Below the pieces are notes generated by a model. That model was not told the origin of the DNA, did no database searches, and saw nothing but the letters and a program-made list of their open reading frames with translations. The position numbers and the translations under genes were made by a program. A DNA stretch of 11,674 nt from assembly GCA_023396555.1 (NCBI GenBank), contig JAEWWC010000215.1, forward strand, positions 1 to 11,674, given 5' to 3'. Numbering within the stretch: the first letter of the stretch is position 1; each line of letters begins with the position of its first letter. Shown here in pieces: positions 7,608 through 11,674 of this stretch. This DNA comes from Bacillota bacterium. GTDB lineage: Bacteria > Bacillota > Clostridia > Christensenellales > SZUA-584.

Positions 7608-7639
7608 AGGAACGGTTGCCGCAAGCCGTTCTTTTTGTT
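7608..7639 (+). terminator. Intrinsic terminator after the Ntn hydrolase gene
   Basis: The stem GAACGGTTG (7610-7618) pairs with CAA-G-CCGTTC (7622-7631, one bulged G) around a CCG loop and is followed by TTTTTGTT. It lies about 40 bp after the stop codon at 7566 on the same strand. It is a clear rho-independent terminator and marks the border between the GC-rich gene and the AT-rich block. Confidence 0.85.
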
Positions 7640-7723
7640 ATGCTTTAAAGAGATGGGCAGGAATTTGTCGGGCGGCCTGAACGGCGGGTTATTTATATAA
7701 TATACGCAAAGGAGAATCTCAAA

Positions 7724-8074
7724 ATGGAGAAACCGCGAATTTTTACAATACCTTTTTCAAGTGTCTATCCGCTCTATATACAAAAAGCAGAGAAAAAAGG
7801 ACGAACAAAGGAAGAAGTCGATGAGATCATTTTTTGGCTTACCGGTTACGATGAACATTCATTACAGCAACAGATGATGAATGAAGCGGATCTGGAAACG
7901 TTCTTTAAACAAGCCCCTCAAATTAATCCGAATGCGTCACTCATCAAAGGGGTCATTTGCGGACATCGGGTGGAAGAAATAGAAGATGAATTAACGCGGC
8001 AGATTCGATATCTGGATAAATTAATAGATGAGCTAGCTAAAGGCAAAGCAATGGAGAAAATATTAAGAAAATAA
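7724..8074 (+). CDS. DUF2200 family protein
   Basis: This 116-residue protein matches the DUF2200 family along its whole length as I remember it. Recognisable stretches are FSSVYPLYIQKAEKKGRTKEEVDEIIFWLTGY split as VYPLYIQKAEKKGRTKEEVD and IIFWLTGY at the N-terminus, INPNASLIKGVICGHRVEEI in the middle, and IRYLDKLIDELAKGKAMEKI at the C-terminus. It is soluble, with no signal or membrane segment. The function of the family is not established. AAAGGAG at 7708-7714 supports the ATG with 9-base spacing. It is the first gene of the AT-rich block and is followed 19 bases later by the VanZ-like gene. A TATAAT at 7696-7701 is present but has no acceptable -35 box. Confidence 0.88.
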   Translation: MEKPRIFTIPFSSVYPLYIQKAEKKGRTKEEVDEIIFWLTGYDEHSLQQQMMNEADLETFFKQAPQINPNASLIKGVICGHRVEEIEDELTRQIRYLDKLIDELAKGKAMEKILRK

Positions 8075-8093
8075 AACTATCTGAGGAGCAGTA

Positions 8094-8615
8094 ATGGGAA
8101 AAAACCAAAACTATCAGGCAAAACTAACATTCGGACTATTTATAGTGTATTTAGTACTTCTAATCTGGATTGTTGTATTTAAAATGCAACTCTCTTATGA
8201 TACTATGCCGCATTTCAGAGGATTGAATCTGATACCTTTTGCCGGTTCTGTCGTCAAAAACAACCAACTGGATTACAATGAGATAATTCTGAATCTGATA
8301 GCGTTTATACCCTTTGGACTGTATTTAAGCATGATAAAGCCGAATTGGTTGTTTTGGAAAAGGCTCGTCACAATAGCAGGAGTCAGCCTGTTTTTTGAAC
8401 TGGTACAGTTCATATTCGCAATCGGAGGAACTGATATAACAGATTTTCTCAGCAATACACTGGGAGGTGTTGCGGGAATAGGTTTATATATTGTGTTTTC
8501 CCGAATATTCAAAAAGAGGGCAAACAAGATTCTCAATGTATTGGCCCTGATTGGAACAATAGGCATTATACTGTTAGGAATAATTGCGATGAGATTTGTC
8601 ACTTTTAGATTTTAG
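8094..8615 (+). CDS. VanZ-like family membrane protein
   Basis: This 173-residue protein has about five membrane segments (near 11-29, 62-80, 89-110, 122-138 and 145-167). It carries the conserved VanZ-like polar motifs between them: RGLNLIPF at 42-49, NLIAFIPFG at 67-75, FELVQ at 101-105 and GTDITDFLSNTLGG at 112-125. The VanZ of Tn1546 gives low-level teicoplanin resistance, but most chromosomal VanZ-like proteins have no known role, so resistance should not be assumed. GAGGAG at 8083-8088, 5 bases before the ATG, supports the start. The codons are strongly AT-rich compared with the flanking GC-rich genes. Confidence 0.88.
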   Translation: MGKNQNYQAKLTFGLFIVYLVLLIWIVVFKMQLSYDTMPHFRGLNLIPFAGSVVKNNQLDYNEIILNLIAFIPFGLYLSMIKPNWLFWKRLVTIAGVSLFFELVQFIFAIGGTDITDFLSNTLGGVAGIGLYIVFSRIFKKRANKILNVLALIGTIGIILLGIIAMRFVTFRF

Positions 8616-8651
8616 TGATTGGTTGATTAATGAATATTGGAGGGATCTTCA

Positions 8652-9113
8652 ATGACATATACGGCCAATACTCCTGACGAATACATAGCTCAGCTGCCGG
8701 AGGATAGAAAACAAGCGGTCGAGCTGCTCAGAACAACCGTCAAACAAAGCCTCCCGGCGGGCTTTGAGGAAACCATGCAGTATGGCATGATAGGCTATGT
8801 GATTCCACACAGTATATATGCGCCGGGCTATCATGTGAATCCGAAAGAGCCGCTGCCCTTTATTGCCATCGCCTCACAGAAAAGCCATGTTGCCCTGTAC
8901 CATATGGGGCTTTACTCGTTTTCGGATGTATTTGAATGGTTCGCGATGGAGTACCCTAAGCATGTCAAGACCAAATTGGATATCGGGAAGAGCTGTATCA
9001 GATTTAAAAATATGAACACTATTCCATATGGCCTGATAGCAGAGCTTTGCAGAAAGATTACGCCGCAGGACTATATCGCAAAATACGAGATGTCGGTTAA
9101 AAATACAAAGTAA
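8652..9113 (+). CDS. DUF1801 family protein
   Basis: This 153-residue soluble protein resembles the DUF1801 (YdhG-like) family. The N-terminus TPDEYIAQLPEDRKQAVELLR and the ETMQYGMIGY and PFIAIASQKSHVALYHMGLY stretches are typical, as is IRFKN near residue 116. The family fold is shared with proteins such as the Bacillus Fra iron chaperone, but most members have no assigned function. The ATG at 8652 is chosen because GGAGGG at 8639-8644 sits seven bases upstream; a TTG at 8637 would include the ribosome binding site inside the gene. It lies 36 bases after the VanZ-like gene and 42 before the next one, so the four genes are probably transcribed together. Confidence 0.82.
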   Translation: MTYTANTPDEYIAQLPEDRKQAVELLRTTVKQSLPAGFEETMQYGMIGYVIPHSIYAPGYHVNPKEPLPFIAIASQKSHVALYHMGLYSFSDVFEWFAMEYPKHVKTKLDIGKSCIRFKNMNTIPYGLIAELCRKITPQDYIAKYEMSVKNTK

Positions 9114-9155
9114 TAGTTTGTATTGAGGATTAGTTATATTACGGTGGGTGAGTAT

Positions 9156-9551
9156 ATGGATGATTTCACGAAGAAAGATATGGGGGAAGCGCTCCTCGCA
9201 ATAGCTTCGATGATTAGCAGGACTGAGAAAGCAAAAGAAAAATTCGCACAGGGTATTTCTCAGCATACGTTACAAAAGAACAGGTTAAAAGCACTTAATA
9301 TAGCGTCATCATTGGTATCAAAGGAGTTAGCAAAGGGTGATGCTATGGATTATTCTAAGGAAGAATTGAAACAAGCGCTTGCACCATTAGCTTCACTGAT
9401 GAGTAAGTCTGAGAAAGCGCAGAAAAAATTAGCGCAAGGTACTTGGCAGCATACGATGCTCGGTAATAATCTTAAAGCGCTCAATATTGCGTCTCCATTG
9501 TTAACGAAGGCATTGAGCGAGTTAAGTGCCGAAAAAGAACAGATAGAGTAA
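9156..9551 (+). CDS. Small protein made of two tandem copies of one ~55-residue unit, function unknown
   Basis: I do not recognise a named family. The 131-residue, Lys/Ala/Leu-rich helical protein is two repeats of one unit: residues 4-58 and 66-120 align without gaps with 28 of 55 identical, including LAS/IAS, SEKA/TEKA, AQG, QHT and LKALNIAS. No signal peptide or membrane segment is seen. The ATG at 9156 is chosen over a TTG at 9123 because GGTGGGTGAG lies just upstream. The second unit begins with its own Met64 (ATG at 9345), preceded by AAAGGGTGATGCT, which could act as an internal ribosome binding site and give a separate 68-residue protein. It is the last gene of the AT-rich block and no clear terminator follows it. 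Confidence 0.75.
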   Translation: MDDFTKKDMGEALLAIASMISRTEKAKEKFAQGISQHTLQKNRLKALNIASSLVSKELAKGDAMDYSKEELKQALAPLASLMSKSEKAQKKLAQGTWQHTMLGNNLKALNIASPLLTKALSELSAEKEQIE

Positions 9552-9651
9552 TATCCATATAAGAGAAGCATATTATAAAGCACCATACTGCTGGTATAAC
9601 GGTTGTTCAAAGCCATAGCTTAATGGTTTCCCTTTTGAGGAGAAGCTTTTT

Positions 9652-9717
9652 ATGCTGGAATACAGCTTAAAAAATGATAAAACAATACGGTCATATATTC
9701 AGGTAAAACCCCTTTGA
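9652..9717 (+). CDS. 21-codon open reading frame with a good ribosome binding site (leader peptide or gene remnant)
   Basis: The frame reads ATG to TGA for 21 residues, starting MLEYSLKNDKT. GAGGAG at 9637-9642 lies nine bases before the ATG, a strong placement. It sits in the otherwise empty gap at the edge of the AT-rich block, just upstream of the gldA promoter. It could be a small peptide, the truncated start of a lost gene, or chance. Nothing in the peptide identifies it. Confidence 0.3.
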   Translation: MLEYSLKNDKTIRSYIQVKPL

Positions 9718-9732
9718 CATGAAAATAGACAC

Positions 9733-9760
9733 TTGACATCCTGCGCACTGAGTGTATACT
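9733..9760 (+). promoter_or_regulatory. Sigma-A promoter of gldA
   Basis: A perfect -35 box TTGACA (9733-9738) and a -10 box TATACT (9755-9760) are separated by 16 bases. Transcription would begin near 9767, giving a leader of about 70 bases before the gldA ATG. The -10 box overlaps the first of three GTATAC-type operator sites, so repression would block polymerase binding. Confidence 0.8.
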
Positions 9761-9800
9761 AAAATTATAAATTGTATACACTTTTATTTCAATGTACACA
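9751..9800. promoter_or_regulatory. Three operator-like sites at exact 20-bp spacing, likely for the GntR/FCD regulator
   Basis: Three related sites start at 9751, 9771 and 9791: AGTGTATAC, ATTGTATAC and AATGTACAC (consensus ANTGTAYAC). The core hexamers begin at 9754, 9774 and 9794, so each is two helical turns from the next and all lie on one face of the DNA. Sites one and two also form a perfect 9-bp inverted repeat (AGTGTATAC/GTATACACT, 14-base spacer). GTATAC is the centre of the Bacillus subtilis GntR operator, and FCD-type GntR proteins commonly bind such palindromes. A GntR/FCD gene lies in the same operon, so autoregulation is the natural reading (inference). Confidence 0.65.
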
Positions 9801-9835
9801 ATCAAGCGCTATAAAAAATCTCTGGAGGATAGAAT

Positions 9836-10984
9836 ATGACACAGATGTTTGCTTCACCCGGACGCTATGTTCAAGGTTACAAGGAGATCCGCAATCTTTC
9901 CAGTCATGCGATGAACTTCGGAAAATCCTTCGCGGTGATCACCAGCAAAGGCCGTGCGGCTTCTCTGTCCGAAGAGGTCCAAAAGAGCTTCGACGGCAAG
10001 GGCTGCCAGCTCGAATTTCTTACGTTTGAAGGAGAGTGCTCCAATACTGAAATACAGCGGCTGACGGACCTCGTCAAGCAGAGCCCGAACAAGCCGGACT
10101 GCGTGATCGGCCTCGGCGGCGGCAAGGTGCTGGACACGGCCAAGGCGGTGGCATATTACTGCGGCACGCCCATCATCATCGTGCCCACCATCGCGTCCAA
10201 CGACGCGCCGGTCTCCGCGCTGTCGGTGATATACGACGACGAAGGTACATTCATCGACTGCCTGTTCTATCCCAAAAACCCCGAAGTGGTGCTGATCGAC
10301 ACGGACATCATTGTGAACGCGCCGGTGCGTCTGCTGGTGGCGGGCATGGGCGACGCGCTGGCGACGTTCTATGAAGCGCGCACCTGCGTGGAGGCTTACC
10401 GCGACAACTTCCTGAAGACGGGCTCCTCGATGTCCAGCAGCAGTATGGCGATGAAGGCAACGGCCACGTCGTACGGACTCGCGAAGCTGTGCAAGGAAAT
10501 ACTGTTTGAATACGGCATTGAAGCCAAGCTGGCGGCGGAGAAGAAACAGGTCACCAAAGCGGTGGACCGTATCATCGAGGCGAACAGCCTGCTCTCCGGC
10601 ATCGGCTTTGAGAGCAACGGCGTGGCGACGGCGCACGCGGTGTACTGCGGGTTCACGGCTCTCAAAGGGCGCGAGCACCTGTTCCACGGCGAATATGTGG
10701 CGTTCGGCACCATCGCGATGCTGGCGCTGGAAGGCCGCGACCGCCGTGAGATCGACGAAGTGGTGCGGTTCTGCCTGTCCGTCGGTCTGCCGGTGACGTT
10801 CGAGGACATGAACCTCGGCGACATGACGGACGCAGAGCTGGACATCGTGGTGGATACGGCGGCATCTCCGGCTCAGACGAGCGCGGTGGAGCCGTTTGAA
10901 GTCACCGAGCACGAGATGAAGGCGGCCATCATCGAGGCGGACTGCATCGGCCGACTGTACAAAAACGGCGGCAGCCTGATATAA
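9836..10984 (+). CDS. gldA: Glycerol dehydrogenase-family zinc alcohol dehydrogenase
   Basis: This 382-residue protein belongs to the iron/zinc-containing (group III) alcohol dehydrogenases and is closest in motifs to glycerol dehydrogenase, which oxidises glycerol to dihydroxyacetone with NAD. The NAD-binding GLGGGKVLDTAK is at 92-103 and PTIASNDAPVSALSVIY starts at 117. The metal ligands expected for the family are Asp173 (GMGDA), His267 (AHAVY) and His284 (FHGE). A length of 360-380 is normal. GGAGG at 9824-9828 sits seven bases before the ATG. It has its own strong promoter with three phased operator sites and is followed 30 bases later by a GntR/FCD regulator. FCD proteins usually sense organic acids, so a related hydroxy-ketone or sugar-acid substrate is possible. 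The cell location is cytosolic. Confidence 0.88.
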   Translation: MTQMFASPGRYVQGYKEIRNLSSHAMNFGKSFAVITSKGRAASLSEEVQKSFDGKGCQLEFLTFEGECSNTEIQRLTDLVKQSPNKPDCVIGLGGGKVLDTAKAVAYYCGTPIIIVPTIASNDAPVSALSVIYDDEGTFIDCLFYPKNPEVVLIDTDIIVNAPVRLLVAGMGDALATFYEARTCVEAYRDNFLKTGSSMSSSSMAMKATATSYGLAKLCKEILFEYGIEAKLAAEKKQVTKAVDRIIEANSLLSGIGFESNGVATAHAVYCGFTALKGREHLFHGEYVAFGTIAMLALEGRDRREIDEVVRFCLSVGLPVTFEDMNLGDMTDAELDIVVDTAASPAQTSAVEPFEVTEHEMKAAIIEADCIGRLYKNGGSLI

Positions 10985-11014
10985 CAGTGAATCAGCGATG
11001 GGATGGTGAGTGAA

Positions 11015-11674
11015 GTGGCAATTGTAAAGGCGGATACGCCGGACAGCCGGGACAGCCTGGTGGCATATGTGTACGACTACGTGCTTGATATGATGCTGAC
11101 GCGGCAGATCAAATGCGGGGAGCGCATACCGGAAACGATGATCGCGGAGAGGCTGGGCATCAGCCGCACGCCCATACGGGAAGCGCTGCGCCGTCTCGCG
11201 AGCGCGGGGGTCATCAATATATACCCCAAACGGTTTGCCGAGGTGATTACGTTCTCGGAGCAGTCCATAAAAGACCTCGGGTTTGTCCGCGTGATGCTGG
11301 ATACCATCGCGGCGCAGCTGGCGATCATCAACGGCAGCAACGCCGACTTCCTCCGCCTCCGGGAGCTGGCGGACAAGAGCCTCAGCGAAGCGAAGGCGGG
11401 CGACATCATGGCCGCGGTCAATTTCGACTGCGACTTTCACATGATGCTGGCCGCCATTGGCGGCAATCCGTTCCTAATCGACATGCAGAAGGACCTGTAT
11501 CTCAAGGTCAAGCTGCTGCTGTGCACGGCGGACCGCAAAACGGAGGACAGGGTCAGGAGCCTGCAGGACCATTATGAGATCATCGACCGGTTGCTGAAAA
11601 GGGACGCCGAAGGCGTGATCCGCCTGATCTATACGCATCTGGCCGATTTTTACAAGCTGGATATGGAAAAGTAC
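11015..11674 (+). CDS. GntR family transcriptional regulator, FCD subfamily (3' end cut by window)
   Basis: The 220 residues present run to the window edge and are close to a full FCD-type regulator (usually 210-240). The winged helix-turn-helix is at about 20-75, with the classic GntR stretch ERLGISRTPIREALRRLASA starting near residue 45. The C-terminal all-helical effector domain keeps the metal/ligand residues of the FCD family: Asp138 and His142 (DCDFH), His186 (QDHYE) and His208 (YTHLADF). The GTG at 11015 is preferred because GGTGAG lies four bases upstream; an ATG at 11003 in the same frame has no ribosome binding site. It follows gldA by 30 bases, so the two are probably one operon, controlled through the three GTATAC-type sites in front of gldA. 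Confidence 0.88.
   Translation, partial: MAIVKADTPDSRDSLVAYVYDYVLDMMLTRQIKCGERIPETMIAERLGISRTPIREALRRLASAGVINIYPKRFAEVITFSEQSIKDLGFVRVMLDTIAAQLAIINGSNADFLRLRELADKSLSEAKAGDIMAAVNFDCDFHMMLAAIGGNPFLIDMQKDLYLKVKLLLCTADRKTEDRVRSLQDHYEIIDRLLKRDAEGVIRLIYTHLADFYKLDMEKY

Noticed and set aside
7696..7701. TATAAT upstream of the DUF2200 gene as a promoter
   Set aside because: The -35 region is GC-rich without a match, and the start point would fall on the ribosome binding site. A promoter here is possible but not supported.
8094..8615. Glycopeptide resistance determinant (VanZ)
   Set aside because: Only a VanZ-like domain is present, with no vanRSHAXY genes nearby. Chromosomal VanZ-like proteins are widespread and mostly of unknown role.
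9854..11440. Long minus-strand open frame of 528 codons opposite gldA and the GntR gene
   Set aside because: It spans two well-supported plus-strand genes, is dominated by Arg, His and Val, and shows no domain.

Overview
The window looks like a chromosomal segment of an anaerobic, spore-forming member of the Bacillota (Clostridia). Three things support this: a three-gene GerA-type germinant receptor operon, strong GGAGG-type ribosome binding sites with frequent TTG/GTG starts, and short palindromic repeats packed between genes. Most of the window is GC-rich. A block at about 7.6-9.8 kb is clearly AT-rich (18 G+C in the 60 bases 8101-8160, against 39 in the 60 bases 10681-10740). The family assignments are recalled from motifs, not from a search.

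Layout. (1) 1-1375, plus strand: the C-terminal half of a D-2-hydroxyacid dehydrogenase and a KDPG/KHG-type aldolase (eda), separated by about 220 bp filled with seven consecutive hairpins. (2) 1376-1897: a non-coding convergent gap holding a probable terminator and two copies of a roughly 90-bp inverted-repeat element. (3) 1898-5604, minus strand: the germinant receptor operon in transcription order permease (B), lipoprotein (C), GerA-type membrane protein (A). (4) 5890-7566, plus strand: a 558-residue C45/AAT-like Ntn hydrolase with an internal nucleophile Cys, ended by a good intrinsic terminator. (5) 7724-9551, plus strand: an AT-rich block of four small genes (DUF2200, VanZ-like, DUF1801, and an internally duplicated small protein of unknown function), probably acquired horizontally. 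(6) 9552-11674, plus strand: a strong sigma-A promoter overlapped by three GTATAC-type sites at exact 20-bp intervals, then a glycerol dehydrogenase-family gene (gldA) and a GntR/FCD regulator that runs off the window.

How it fits together. The two ends look like sugar-acid or polyol metabolism: hydroxyacid dehydrogenase plus KDPG-type aldolase at one end, a zinc polyol dehydrogenase with its own FCD regulator at the other. The phased GTATAC sites resemble operators of FCD-type GntR proteins such as Bacillus subtilis GntR, so the last two genes are probably an autoregulated pair. The germination operon encodes all three core receptor subunits. I see no convincing new defence or mobile system. 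The most notable signals are the 20-bp-phased triple operator, the duplicated small protein with a possible internal translation start, and the two kinds of intergenic palindromic repeat.
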